From positions 98,875-162,874 of the forward strand of contig NZ_JAIMIB010000010.1 in assembly GCF_019966515.1 (NCBI RefSeq): a DNA stretch of 64,000 nucleotides. Direction: 5' to 3'. The notes beneath the pieces are model-generated. The model searched no databases. It worked only from the letters and a program-made list of their open reading frames with translations, and was not told the DNA's origin. The stretch is from Roseovarius aestuarii (GTDB taxonomy: Bacteria > Pseudomonadota > Alphaproteobacteria > Rhodobacterales > Rhodobacteraceae). The position numbers were made by a program, and so were the translations under genes. Below are positions 46,590 to 55,728 of this stretch, in pieces; positions within the stretch are counted from its first letter, which is position 1, and every line of letters begins with the position of its first letter.

Positions 46590-46848
46590 AAGCAGACTGG
46601 AATTCTGTAAAGCCGCTTTGTCAACTTCGAATTTACGGATCTGGCACTCTCATATCACCCTAGCAAATGGATTTCTGAATGGACCAACATCGTCCAATTT
46701 GTCGCTCAACGGTGCAATCCAAATGACGATGAAGACCAATTTTAGGGATATGAGTTCAAGTATCATTGTCATTGATATGTGCTGATATGTGAATTTTAAG
46801 GGCCTAGGATGTTCGCAAATCTCCATCACCCTAAGGAAAGGGCCTCAA

Positions 46849-47364
46849 TTGGAAGCTTTTTGGAAAATGCTCTTTATGGCACTGCTCATGCTTCCGCTCA
46901 GTGCCCAACTCACCCAAGCGGATGACCCGACTGTTCTATTTGTTGATGATGATCCTGAACTAAATGTTGCCATTCAAGAGGCTCGGCGTGACTTGGATAC
47001 TTTCCTGAAGTACGCCAGAAAATCTAAATTGCCGCACGCTTACAATGTTCGGATCACCTTGCACTCCTCAAAAGATGACACTGTAGAATATCTGTGGGTA
47101 TTCGCTCCGAAGCGCAAATTTGGCATCGAAGAAGTCTATGTCGCTAACATCAATGAACAACCCAAACTCCGAGAACATCGGGTGTTCTCAAATATGATCG
47201 AGTTTCACTACAATCAAATCACGGATTGGGCCGTCGTTAAGAACGGACAGAACTTTGGGAATTACTCGGGGCGCATATTTACAATGAGAGATCCCAAATA
47301 TGCAAAGCACTTCGACGTGTATTATTCCAAGAACCCAGTGCCCGGATCTGGTGATTGGCCCTAA
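46849..47364 (+). CDS. Exported DUF2314-like protein
   Basis: This 171-aa protein has a signal peptide (LFMALLMLPLSAQLTQA) and a DUF2314-like domain: LNVAIQEARRDLDTFLKYAR, then TVEYLWVFAPKRKFG and ITDWAVVKNGQNFGNYSGR. I choose TTG 46849 with AAGGAAAGG seven bases upstream; GTG 46789 or ATG 46867 are alternatives. DUF2314 proteins have unknown function. Confidence 0.7.
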   Translation: MEAFWKMLFMALLMLPLSAQLTQADDPTVLFVDDDPELNVAIQEARRDLDTFLKYARKSKLPHAYNVRITLHSSKDDTVEYLWVFAPKRKFGIEEVYVANINEQPKLREHRVFSNMIEFHYNQITDWAVVKNGQNFGNYSGRIFTMRDPKYAKHFDVYYSKNPVPGSGDWP

Positions 47365-47538
47365 AAATCAATGTCAATGCGACTACATTATTTGGCTCCG
47401 ACAGCTCCGAAGACTGTAACCATTTGCTGATGGACTGTTGAGGTCAAATATCTTGATCTTTTTGGATGCTTGGGTGAAGCGAATCTAGCACACATTGGCG
47501 AACTCAAGTTATCAACTGACGCGAGGAATTCAGTTAGC

Positions 47539-47868
47539 ATGGACGCTTCAAACGAAGATTGGATAATCGATGCGGGAGACGTGGTAATCCAAAAACGCGT
47601 TAAGGATGGACGGGATTCTCTCCAGCCGCTCGATAAGCTTATCTACTGCTTGTGGGTGGCGGATTATGGGATGAGGAATGCTGGAGATTTGTCGGCTGCA
47701 GAAGACGTATACCCGCCTTTTCAAGACGAGGCGGAACAGCTGGCGAAAGGCCTAAATCTACCGCTGACTCATTCCGCTTTTAGCCTTTCTAGCGCTGAAC
47801 TTGAACGGCAGTATTTTGAACTGTTTGAGGGCGTTTGTGACGAAATTCGCGCATCACAAGGGAAATGA
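47539..47868 (+). CDS. Unknown small soluble protein
   Basis: This 109-aa acidic protein from ATG 47539 (a TTG at 47470 would add 23 residues) is not recognised. It is mostly helical-looking: LDKLIYCLWVADYGMRNAGD, with YPPFQDEAEQLAKGLNLPL. Size, acidity and neighbours fit an immunity-type protein, but this is only a guess. Confidence 0.5.
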   Translation: MDASNEDWIIDAGDVVIQKRVKDGRDSLQPLDKLIYCLWVADYGMRNAGDLSAAEDVYPPFQDEAEQLAKGLNLPLTHSAFSLSSAELERQYFELFEGVCDEIRASQGK

Positions 47869-48132
47869 AAGTGCGGTGGCCAGCCGCGTGCTGGATTTAG
47901 CTCTGAACGTCAATGCGATTGAGGCTAATACTCATGCTTAGCTCGGAGCTGACATTGACAAGGTTCCTAGTTGATGCAGATCTTCGCTCACAATGTCAGA
48001 TGACCCCAATTGAGCGGGTGTACCCGGGCGAGGGTCTATGAAGTCCGCACCGCAGCCATTGCGGTGATTGACGTATCGACTACTGTTTGGATGCCTAGTT
48101 GGAAATCAGCTATTAAGTGGTAGAGGAACGAA

Positions 48133-48687
48133 ATGCGTCAATTACTAACAATTCTTTCAATTATCGGATTGTGCGGCGGATCGGCAGCGCAGATGCCAAC
48201 TACGCCCGATCAATTGGAACAGTTTTTTAAGTTTGTCCAATTGGGTGACACCACAAATGTCCAGCAAATGCTCGAAGCTAATCCTAGTTTGGCAATCGAA
48301 GCAGACAGGTTCGAATTTCAAGCAATACATGTTTTGGACTACAATGGTTTTGACGAAGTACTGGCGCTTCTTTTGCATTATGGGGCTGACATTAATGCCC
48401 AAAGCGGTGACGGCAGCACTCTGCTTCATATCTTGATCGATGCTGAATTTTTGCCGCTTGTTCTCGAGGCAGGAGCAGATCTTGAACTGAAAGACGGATC
48501 GGGATTCACACCATTACTTGCACAAATTTCCAGACCAGATTCCAGGGACATGGTACTTGCTCTTTTGGCCGCAGGTTCAAACCCGAATGTGAAGGACAAT
48601 TGGGCTCGTTCTGCACTCTCCCACGCCCAAGAGACAGGGGATGAAAGTTTGATAAATATACTTGTCGACGCAGGCGCTGTAGAATAG
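48133..48687 (+). CDS. Exported ankyrin-repeat protein
   Basis: This 184-aa protein has a signal peptide (LLTILSIIGLCGGSAA) and about four ankyrin repeats: FEFQAIHVLDYNGFDEVLAL with LLHYGADINAQ, GSTLLHILIDAEF, SGFTPLLAQI, and ALLAAGSNPNVKDNWARSAL. The ankyrin fold mediates protein binding. It is one of several small secreted or soluble accessory proteins here. Confidence 0.88.
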   Translation: MRQLLTILSIIGLCGGSAAQMPTTPDQLEQFFKFVQLGDTTNVQQMLEANPSLAIEADRFEFQAIHVLDYNGFDEVLALLLHYGADINAQSGDGSTLLHILIDAEFLPLVLEAGADLELKDGSGFTPLLAQISRPDSRDMVLALLAAGSNPNVKDNWARSALSHAQETGDESLINILVDAGAVE

Positions 48688-48739
48688 GAAATCGACTTCC
48701 ACATCGCTCCGCTTCGGATTGCTCTAGCATCAATTAATG

Positions 48740-48819
48740 CTGCACTCCGCATGAAGGACCGGTTTCGTAGGAATGGCCAATCGATCAATGCTGTGGCCGA
48801 ATGTCAGTTATAGGTCGCC
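48740..48819. repeat. Dispersed repeat, copy 1
   Basis: This 80-bp stretch aligns without gaps to 63434-63513; I count 52 identical positions, including GGTTTCG, GGCCAATC and CGAATGTC. Both copies lie in intergenic DNA at the end of an accessory gene. Confidence 0.55.
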
Positions 48820-48846
48820 CTTTGATGGGAAGAAAGTCAGTTAGCA

Positions 48847-49770
48847 TCAAAGCGGTGGCTGGATGCCGCGTTTCCGGCGTTTTCGGTTGTTGACGAGTTC
48901 CAGTCCGGCGCGCACCGTCACTGAGCTTATCACGATGGCGCCGCCAGCAATCGTCGCCTTTGTTGGAGTTTCGGCAATGAAAAGCCAGACCCAGACCGGA
49001 CCAAGGGCAAATTCCAGCAGCATGAATAGCGTCAGCTCGGCGCCGCCAAGATGTTTCGAGGCGGCGATGAACAGCGCGTTCGCCAGCCCCGACAGGATGC
49101 CACCTAGTAGAAAGCAAAGCATTATGTCGCGCAGCGGGATCGCCAGATCGCCCCAACGCAGTACCAGCGCGATCACGATGATGGTGCTGCCCGACACAAT
49201 CAACGCAGGCAGCATCTCGATCCCGCGGTGGCGACGCACGATGATCGCATAGCACGAGAAACAGAGCGCCGTCAGCAGCCCCATCAGGTTGCCATAAAGC
49301 GAGCCCGCGCCGATCCCGCCCGAAACCATCACCCCAATCCCGACGGCGGCGGCGCACATTGCCATCACGGTTGCGCGCATCAGTCTCTCGCCCAGGAAAA
49401 CCCGGGCAAGCGCGGCAGTGAAGAACGGGATCGCGCTCAGCATGAAAAGCGTGTTTGCGACAGTGGTGCTTGTGATCGATTGCAGAAAGCAAATGCCCGC
49501 GCCAGCCAGCATTAATCCGGCCAGAAGACCGGGTCGCCCGATGCCGCGCGTGCGGGCCATTGTAGAGCGGCCGTGGCGCAATGCCATGATGGTTACGACC
49601 ATGACCACCAGCGCAATCGAGCGGTAGAAATTGATCTGCCAGACATCGGCTGCCTCGATCGCGCGGATCACCAGACCGCCAAAGCTGATGCCGACAGAGC
49701 TAACGATCATAAGCCCCATCGCCCAGGCGCGTCGCGAAGCGTGCGGCAAGGTTTCTGACAGGGCAGTCAT
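48847..49770 (-). CDS. EamA/DMT-family transporter
   Basis: This 307-aa protein has ten TMs in two EamA repeats (GISFGGLVIRAIEAADVWQI in the first; FLLGGILSGLANALFIAASK in the second). DMT carriers export amino acids or other metabolites; the substrate is unknown. I choose ATG 49770 (MTALSETLP); the frame runs to 49869, but the extra residues look non-coding. Its GC-rich codon use contrasts with the AT-richer small genes around it. Confidence 0.85.
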   Translation of the reverse strand: MTALSETLPHASRRAWAMGLMIVSSVGISFGGLVIRAIEAADVWQINFYRSIALVVMVVTIMALRHGRSTMARTRGIGRPGLLAGLMLAGAGICFLQSITSTTVANTLFMLSAIPFFTAALARVFLGERLMRATVMAMCAAAVGIGVMVSGGIGAGSLYGNLMGLLTALCFSCYAIIVRRHRGIEMLPALIVSGSTIIVIALVLRWGDLAIPLRDIMLCFLLGGILSGLANALFIAASKHLGGAELTLFMLLEFALGPVWVWLFIAETPTKATIAGGAIVISSVTVRAGLELVNNRKRRKRGIQPPL

Positions 49771-50071
49771 CGGCGGACACGCCGCCGGTATCGGGTCGTT
49801 TGCAGGAACATTACCCTCTCGCGGTAGCACAATACCAAATCCCTGACATGAAGGCCTGCGACGGGACATGTCGGTTTCGGATTGTTCCCTGTCATCGCTG
49901 GGGCTGCCCGCAAAGGGGCTTGCGCAGCCGATCGTGTCGTCGTCATCGGAAATGGGTCAACATAGGAAAGTTCGTGAAATTAAATCCGCCTGGTTCATAC
50001 GCGCTTGAGCGAAATACCCCTCGACGCTACGTAGCTATGCACCGTGGAACGATAACAGGGAGGATCCAAAA

Positions 50072-50467
50072 GTGAAAAGTCGGGCAGAGTCGCGCTGGAA
50101 TGTCAAACTGCCTGAAGAGATAGAGGCAATAGGCAGTATCGAACCCAGCCAGGGTGTCGTAACTGAAGCTGGTCCTATTCACCTACCGTGGCCGCCGCTT
50201 TCATTTGATGAAATCGCGCGGACAAAGGAAACAGCGCAAGATTGGCAGTTGAATAGGAATTATGTGCCAATTATGGGAGATATGCACGATCTGGTGTGCT
50301 TGGATTACTCTCTGTCTAAAGAACCTGAAGTCGTAGTCGTGAGTGACGATAGAAATGAGCTAGCGCGCTTCACTTCACTAAGGCACTTTTTGGATTCATT
50401 AACGGATATGGCTGACGAGTCCCACTGCATGAAAATTGTAGCAGATAAATCGTGGCTGGATTTCTAG
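50072..50467 (+). CDS. SUKH (SMI1/KNR4)-like protein
   Basis: This 131-aa protein shows the SUKH pattern: an early W and LPEEIEAIG, then YVPIMGDMHDLVCLDYS, EVVVVSDDR and ARFTSLRHFLDSL. SUKH proteins commonly act as immunity proteins against nuclease toxins. The start is GTG 50072, with AGGGAGG upstream. No toxin gene is adjacent. Confidence 0.7.
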   Translation: MKSRAESRWNVKLPEEIEAIGSIEPSQGVVTEAGPIHLPWPPLSFDEIARTKETAQDWQLNRNYVPIMGDMHDLVCLDYSLSKEPEVVVVSDDRNELARFTSLRHFLDSLTDMADESHCMKIVADKSWLDF

Positions 50468-50687
50468 TGCAATCATCTTGGGAAATGATCGAGCTTTTGC
50501 CTTATGCGCAACGCCATCGGAATGGATGCGCAAAAAAATCTGATCTGAGGAGAAGTGGTGGGGTAGGGTACATAACCACAGGTCCAAGTTCTGCGAATGA
50601 CCGCACCGAGCCCACTTTGCGCGTGGACATGTACAGAGACAAAAAATACACATCCCTAAATATGGAAGCTAGCACACGGTTAAGATT

Positions 50688-51176
50688 TTGAGCCTCATTG
50701 AAACGTCTAGACTGTTTGGCATTTTGGGAAAGCTAATAGATTCCGATGAAGTGAATGAGCTTCTGCGAACACATCCCACCTTTCAAATTGAGAGGCCGGA
50801 ATCTGGCACGCAATACGTAATTTCAAGAGATGAAGGCGTTGATTTGCTTTTCCGACCAGACGATGGGGCTCAGGGTGGGAACACTAAACATTTGAGAAAG
50901 TGCCAAAGCATTTTCCTTTATGCGCAGGGCCACGATGACCACGAGCAATTTGCTGGGGACTTGCCACTTGGCTTTAAGTTTAGTTACCCGCGTTTGGAGT
51001 TATTGGAGCGATGCGCCCCTCAGAGAACGTGGAAAATTGGGCTGGGTGAGGTTGATGTAGGTTTCCCGAATCCAAGCCACGACCGATGGGAATTTGAAGG
51101 TAAATTGCTTTCGGCCCACTACAGCAAAAACAACGGCGCAGTTATGTATTTTGTCATCCGTCAAATAGAGCAGTAA
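50688..51176 (+). CDS. Unknown protein of the 'GDLPLGFKF' type
   Basis: This 162-aa soluble protein from TTG 50688 has the block IFLYAQGHDDHEQFAGDLPL followed by GFKFSYPRLELLERC and, later, WEFEGKLLSAHYSKNNGAVM. I have seen this order (IFL.aeG, GeLPfGl.F, LG.P) in small proteins found near polymorphic toxins; the family name is not certain. It may be an immunity-type protein. Confidence 0.55.
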   Translation: MSLIETSRLFGILGKLIDSDEVNELLRTHPTFQIERPESGTQYVISRDEGVDLLFRPDDGAQGGNTKHLRKCQSIFLYAQGHDDHEQFAGDLPLGFKFSYPRLELLERCAPQRTWKIGLGEVDVGFPNPSHDRWEFEGKLLSAHYSKNNGAVMYFVIRQIEQ

Positions 51177-51479
51177 CCCTCAATTTAGCCGAGTTTTGTA
51201 AACTCAGGATGAGGGGCGTCTCTTGTCAAAGCCCATTTAGTTCCACATTTCAGTGGTCTGATTGCTGAACGCTTAGCGCCCACCAGCGCCCGAGACCATC
51301 ATCCCGATGGAAACCAGGCCAATCATGCACTAACAATCAGGCTGGACCCGTCAAAAAGGGCTGCCCATGAATGTTTAGCAGCGATTGCATGACTTCGCCA
51401 AGCCGCTTAACTTGGAGTAAAATCCCTCGCAGATTCAAGCAGAGGTTTTTCATTGTTGTTAGAAATGGACTCCTCTTAC
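51177..51479. other. Gap without recognised feature
   Basis: About 300 bp without a supported gene or motif. Confidence 0.4.
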
Positions 51480-51938
51480 ATGAGACAGCTTCGTATACCT
51501 AATTTTGTAATTTGTATCTTTTGCGCAATCTGTTTGTCAGGTCATGCACGCGCTAGTAACCCAGACCTCCAGCCCCTATCCGAGATGCTCAAAGGTGAGG
51601 TTGAAATCGCGACGTGGTATGAAGTCTTTAAGCGCTGTTCAGCTTTGCATATAGCAATGCAGAAAGATACGAGGAATCTTGGATTAAGCGAGGCAGACGA
51701 GGCGAAAATACGAAAGCGCTATCAGAAAGACATTTCCTTGTGGCGCGAGCAAACGGGCAAGATTTCTGTAAAGGCCAAGTCAAAAGACAGCGAAGAACAA
51801 ATCAGCCAATCCATTTTTGAGCTTTCGGAGACTTATCTTAAACTCTTCGAACAAAACCGCAGCGAAATGGGCAAGTCTTTGAATGGGCTCGCAGCCGAAG
51901 ATTTTACATATTGTCTTCAACTGCAGAGTCGCTGGTGA
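51480..51938 (+). CDS. Unknown exported protein
   Basis: This 152-aa protein has a signal peptide (IPNFVICIFCAICLSGHARA) and a charged, helical mature part (GLSEADEAKIRKRYQKDISL). It has one cysteine near KRCSAL and one near YCLQLQ that could pair in the periplasm. ATG 51480 gives the tidiest signal; ATG 51465 and TTG 51453 are alternatives. No domain recognised. Confidence 0.55.
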   Translation: MRQLRIPNFVICIFCAICLSGHARASNPDLQPLSEMLKGEVEIATWYEVFKRCSALHIAMQKDTRNLGLSEADEAKIRKRYQKDISLWREQTGKISVKAKSKDSEEQISQSIFELSETYLKLFEQNRSEMGKSLNGLAAEDFTYCLQLQSRW

Positions 51939-52098
51939 CAAATTTTCCGAATGTGGTGGCTATCCCAATTTTCTGCCAAAAATTTAGTCTTTCCAAGCTG
52001 GATTTGGCAAAATGGCTAGTGTTCGAGATTCCAATTTCAATATCACACTGAAGCTAGCAACGAGAGATTGACCTGATGTCAATCACAGATGAGCTTCG

Positions 52099-52353
52099 TT
52101 ACTTGTCGGCCTCAAGCCGTGCCTGAATTTTGTCGAGTGCTTCACAAAGCTCAGCTTCACTAGGTTTGCCGCCGTATTCCGCCTCTACCTCCGCCTTATG
52201 ACGGGCCATTTTGCCGGCCTTTTCAGGATGATCCTGAACATAGATAAAGAGCGCATCAGTCTTTTGCTGAATCTGTTCATTTGTGCATCCCTGCGCGCTG
52301 GACTGAGTGGAAAATCCAATACTTGCAACAGCTGCAAAAACAATAAACCTCAT
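52099..52353 (-). CDS. Small exported protein of unknown function
   Basis: This 84-aa protein has a signal peptide (FIVFAAVASIGFSTQSSA) and a short helical mature part with two cysteines (GCTNEQIQQKTDALF and LCEALDKIQARLE). No family recognised. Confidence 0.6.
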   Translation of the reverse strand: MRFIVFAAVASIGFSTQSSAQGCTNEQIQQKTDALFIYVQDHPEKAGKMARHKAEVEAEYGGKPSEAELCEALDKIQARLEADK

Positions 52354-52445
52354 GATCTTACCCTTGGTACCATGTCGCGGAAATTCAGTTGTATCGGACT
52401 ATTACCAACGTGTCTCATCCGTGGTCAATGATCTTGATCGATATG

Positions 52446-53378
52446 TTAAGTCGCGGGCTTCCAATCCAGATCGTAGCGTTGTTGTGATTGGTAGGCTTCG
52501 GCGCTGATCCAGTCGAAGAATGCAGCAATCCGGGGGCGCGATTGCGCCCCTGTCGGGCAAACCAGATAATAGGCGGATTCTGATGGGCAATGCACATCAA
52601 ACAGGCGCGTAAGACTTGCCACACTCAAACTGCCATCCAAATGTGCACTGCGGGCCAGCGCGATGCCCTGACCGGTGGTCGCTGCCTGCAAAGCCATATT
52701 GGTGTTCGGAAATCGGGGTCCTTCGTCAAGTGGCAGATCCGGAACTCCCGCAGCGGCAAGCCAGGTTTTCCATTGCGAACTCATGACACCGTCATGCACT
52801 TGCAGCAAAGGGTAACGTATCAGTTCGGCCGGATTCGACGGTGGGCCCAGTCGGTTCAATAGCTCGGCGCTGCAAACGGGAAAGACATTTTCACGCAACA
52901 AGAGGCGGCTATGCAGCCCAGGGTAATCGCCATGGCCAAATCTGACACCCAAATCAATATCCTCGGCCTTGAAATTGACATGACCATCCTTTGTCGAAAT
53001 CCACACATCGATCTCGGGGTGACGTTCATTGAAATCGCTGAGACGCGGGACCAGCCATGTCAGCGCGAAGGATTCAAGCGTGCTTACCTTGAGAGGACCT
53101 CGTAGGTTTTCAGCGCGTAGATCATCCAATGTTGCCGAAAGCCGAGTGAAAAAGTCCCCTGCGACCGGTGCCAGCGCGGCCCCCCCTCTGGTTAATCTCA
53201 GGGGTCGTGTACCGCGTTCAAAAAGCTCGACCCCCCACTGCCGCTCCAAATTGCGTATCTGGTGACTGATCGCGCTCTGAGTAACGTTTAGTTCAGCGGC
53301 GGCGCGGGTAAAGCTACGGTGACGAGATGCGGCTTCTAAGGCACGCAGAGCTGCTAGTGGCGGAAGGTGATTGACCAT
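52446..53378 (-). CDS. LysR-type transcriptional regulator (GcvA-like)
   Basis: This 310-aa regulator has the N-terminal winged HTH (ALEAASRHRSFTRAAAELNV, TQSAISHQIRNLE) and a periplasmic-binding-protein-like effector domain (GPLKVSTLESFALTWLVPRL; DIDLGVRFGHGDYPG). It is most like the GcvA/AmpR group. It is divergent from the EamA gene at 53518, the usual arrangement of a LysR regulator and its target. A TCAT-N7-ATGA element near 53409-53423 could be part of its site. Confidence 0.9.
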   Translation of the reverse strand: MVNHLPPLAALRALEAASRHRSFTRAAAELNVTQSAISHQIRNLERQWGVELFERGTRPLRLTRGGAALAPVAGDFFTRLSATLDDLRAENLRGPLKVSTLESFALTWLVPRLSDFNERHPEIDVWISTKDGHVNFKAEDIDLGVRFGHGDYPGLHSRLLLRENVFPVCSAELLNRLGPPSNPAELIRYPLLQVHDGVMSSQWKTWLAAAGVPDLPLDEGPRFPNTNMALQAATTGQGIALARSAHLDGSLSVASLTRLFDVHCPSESAYYLVCPTGAQSRPRIAAFFDWISAEAYQSQQRYDLDWKPAT

Positions 53379-53517
53379 GGAAAACCCAGGAGAGACATGA
53401 GCATTTATTCATACTATGCATGACAAAGTTTCTTTTGTAATCCCTCGTAATTCAAATAAATTGGCGTCTATTACATTAAATTGGCTCATTAACTATTTTT
53501 GAGGAACTGGCTGAGCC

Positions 53518-54378
53518 ATGGATTTGAGCATTGTCTTTCTGGTACTTGCGTCCGCAACGCTCCACCCGATCTGGAACCTGCTTGTCAAAAAGAATTCGGA
53601 CCCACAGCTAGGGTTTATCCTTCTAATGGCCACAACCGCGCTCTGCGCTCTGGCTCACGGTGTGATCGTTGGCGTGGATTTTTCCTCAGTGTTCACGGTG
53701 CTGCCGGTCATTGCATTGTCCGTAATTGGCCAGATGATCTATGGAACCTGCCTGACCGCAACCTTGCAGCGGGGAGATCTTTCAACCTACTATCCAATCA
53801 TCCGCGCCTCGCCGATTTTTGTCGTCATCGCCAGCGTTCTGCTGTTCGGGACGTATTATTCACCTCTCGCTCTGCTTGGTATCGGCATGGTGATGTTAGG
53901 GGGCTTTCTTCTTCAATACCGGCGCGGCAGCCGGTTTTTTGACGACCCATTCACTCTATTTCTTGCTGTGTTGGCCATGTGTGGCACCGGCATTTATTCG
54001 CTCGCAGATGCGCATCTCAGCCAGCGGATTGCACCCCAGGTATTGATGTTCACGGTCGATATTCTGGTCTTGCCTTTTTACCTGATCCTGTGGCGGCGTA
54101 AGCGCGCAAATGTAACTCTGCGGATCGAAAGGCTGCAATGGCTTTCGCTGATCAGCATAATGCTGCCAGGCTTGATCTGCTACGTCTCCTACTATCTGAT
54201 CCTGGTCGCTTACCAACTCGGTGGGGACGTTGCTGTGGTGACCGCGCTACGTCAGGCATCGATTCCTATTTCGGTCGCGCTAGGGGGATTGTATTTGCGC
54301 GAAGGTGCGATGGGACGACGCTTCGCAGCAGCAACCCTTCTGGCTTTTGGGATAGTTGTGATTTCAATGTATGGATAA
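53518..54378 (+). CDS. EamA/DMT-family transporter
   Basis: This 286-aa protein has about ten TMs in two EamA halves (LDLSIVFLVLASATLHPIWN start; ISVALGGLYLREGAMGRRFA late). It is likely a metabolite exporter controlled by the divergent LysR regulator. The substrate is unknown. The start is ATG 53518. Confidence 0.85.
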   Translation: MDLSIVFLVLASATLHPIWNLLVKKNSDPQLGFILLMATTALCALAHGVIVGVDFSSVFTVLPVIALSVIGQMIYGTCLTATLQRGDLSTYYPIIRASPIFVVIASVLLFGTYYSPLALLGIGMVMLGGFLLQYRRGSRFFDDPFTLFLAVLAMCGTGIYSLADAHLSQRIAPQVLMFTVDILVLPFYLILWRRKRANVTLRIERLQWLSLISIMLPGLICYVSYYLILVAYQLGGDVAVVTALRQASIPISVALGGLYLREGAMGRRFAAATLLAFGIVVISMYG

Positions 54379-54609
54379 TCCAAGTCAGCTAAATTTTCCG
54401 TGACGGGTTTCGCCGTTATATTCCATTTCACGCGCCCTTTAGAAAGTTGTCGTTAAAGGCGGGTAAATAGGCAAGAAACCCACAGAGAATGAACGAGACG
54501 CGGCCGTATACCAGGTCGAACTCAAGCGATGGTTTCTGCACGGCCAATGAGCAACGGTTGGGCTTGAACTTCTTGCCGAGCGCGTTCCAAGCTATAAGCC
54601 GAATGACGA

Positions 54610-54981
54610 TTACTCTTCGTCTACGATATGACCCATGCGAAGCAAGTTGCCATCAGGATCAACGATTTCCAGCTCGCAAACGCCCCAAGGCTTGTTTTCG
54701 GCTTTTGCGAAACGCGGAATGCCCTCGGTGCGTAGATTCAGTGGGCCAAAACTTTCTGAAAGGTCCATTGCATCTTCGACACGGACAAAAGCACCATGTT
54801 CGGAGGCCTCGGAATCATGCTGAGGGTGATTAAAAAAGTGAATCTCAACGTTGTCACGAACGAGGATCAAGTAACCCTCGGCGTCGAATCTGGCGACCTC
54901 TCTGAAACTCAACAGATCATAAAATGCAGATGTCGCGTCGAAATCTCGGCTGGGTAGAATCGGGCATACACTGTTCAGCAT
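54610..54981 (-). CDS. VOC-family (glyoxalase/bleomycin-resistance-like) protein
   Basis: This 123-aa protein has the VOC pattern: CPILPSRDFDATSAFYDLLS, FREVARFDAEGYLILVRDNV, EIHFFNHP and the C-terminal ELEIVDPDGNLLRMGH. It is like bleomycin-binding proteins that sequester the drug, but the ligand cannot be told. The start is ATG at 54981. Confidence 0.85.
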   Translation of the reverse strand: MLNSVCPILPSRDFDATSAFYDLLSFREVARFDAEGYLILVRDNVEIHFFNHPQHDSEASEHGAFVRVEDAMDLSESFGPLNLRTEGIPRFAKAENKPWGVCELEIVDPDGNLLRMGHIVDEE

Positions 54982-55728
54982 TTTGTTATCTCCTGATGTC
55001 TTGATGCTTTGATGTAGTCGAGACGGGGTTGCATCAATCCTCCTCTTTTCTAGTGACTCAATGGGTTAAAACTGCGGGCGTTGGCTTCAAGAAAGGCGCA
55101 ACTACGCGCGGCAACATTCAGACATTTTCGCGAATTTAGGGGATTGATCGGCACTATGTTGGAAGATGTACACTTCGCGTACAAATTTCAATCTGGCAAC
55201 GGCAATTTTGTCCGCAAGCCACCCGAGCAGCAGGGCAAAACAGAAGGCCTCTTTTTCCAGTTACTAGTCGTTGGTACGGTTGCTGCAAACGGCAGCAAAG
55301 TCACCATCCAAGCGGATAAAACGGGTTGAGAATCCGATTGAAAGCGACCGCTGGACTGCCATGCTCATCCCGAGGCCCAAGGTGCTCGCGCAGCGCACGT
55401 ATCCAGGGGTGCATTTTGGAAAGCGCGAGAACAGCAAAAAACTTTGAGAGCTGCGGCTATTGCACCACGAGCGAAGACGGTTTGAACCTTGAAAAGGCTT
55501 AGTAGTTCTCCTCGGTTCATAAACTATGGGGCTCAGAGCAATCATCTGACAGTTTTGGTCGGTCGGCTTTGATGTCGGATTCAGTTGCCGTCAATGTCGC
55601 AACAGAGATCACACTTCGAGACCACTACTGCTAAGGTTGTCAGTGAGCCTCTTAGCGCAACCCTAGTCGCCAATTCCCCCTGGCTCGGGAGTAATTTCCG
55701 ACACATTTAATAGAACGGTAAGGAAGCT
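54982..55728. other. 747-bp gap with a gene remnant
   Basis: Only the possible minus-strand remnant at 55301-55456 stands out; the plus-strand frame 55081-55329 overlaps it and has no motif. The promoter of the 55729 gene is presumably near its right end. Confidence 0.4.
55301..55456 (-). pseudogene. Possible remnant of a protein C-terminus
   Basis: A 51-codon open stretch on the minus strand reads smoothly as protein (LSKMHPWIRALREHLGPRDE, then HGSPAVAFNRILNPFYPLGW and stop), but it is stopped just upstream by TAG and has no start. It looks like the broken end of a gene of unknown family. Confidence 0.3.

Noticed and set aside
55081..55329. 82-aa plus-strand frame
   Set aside because: No recognisable domain; it overlaps the more protein-like minus-strand remnant.
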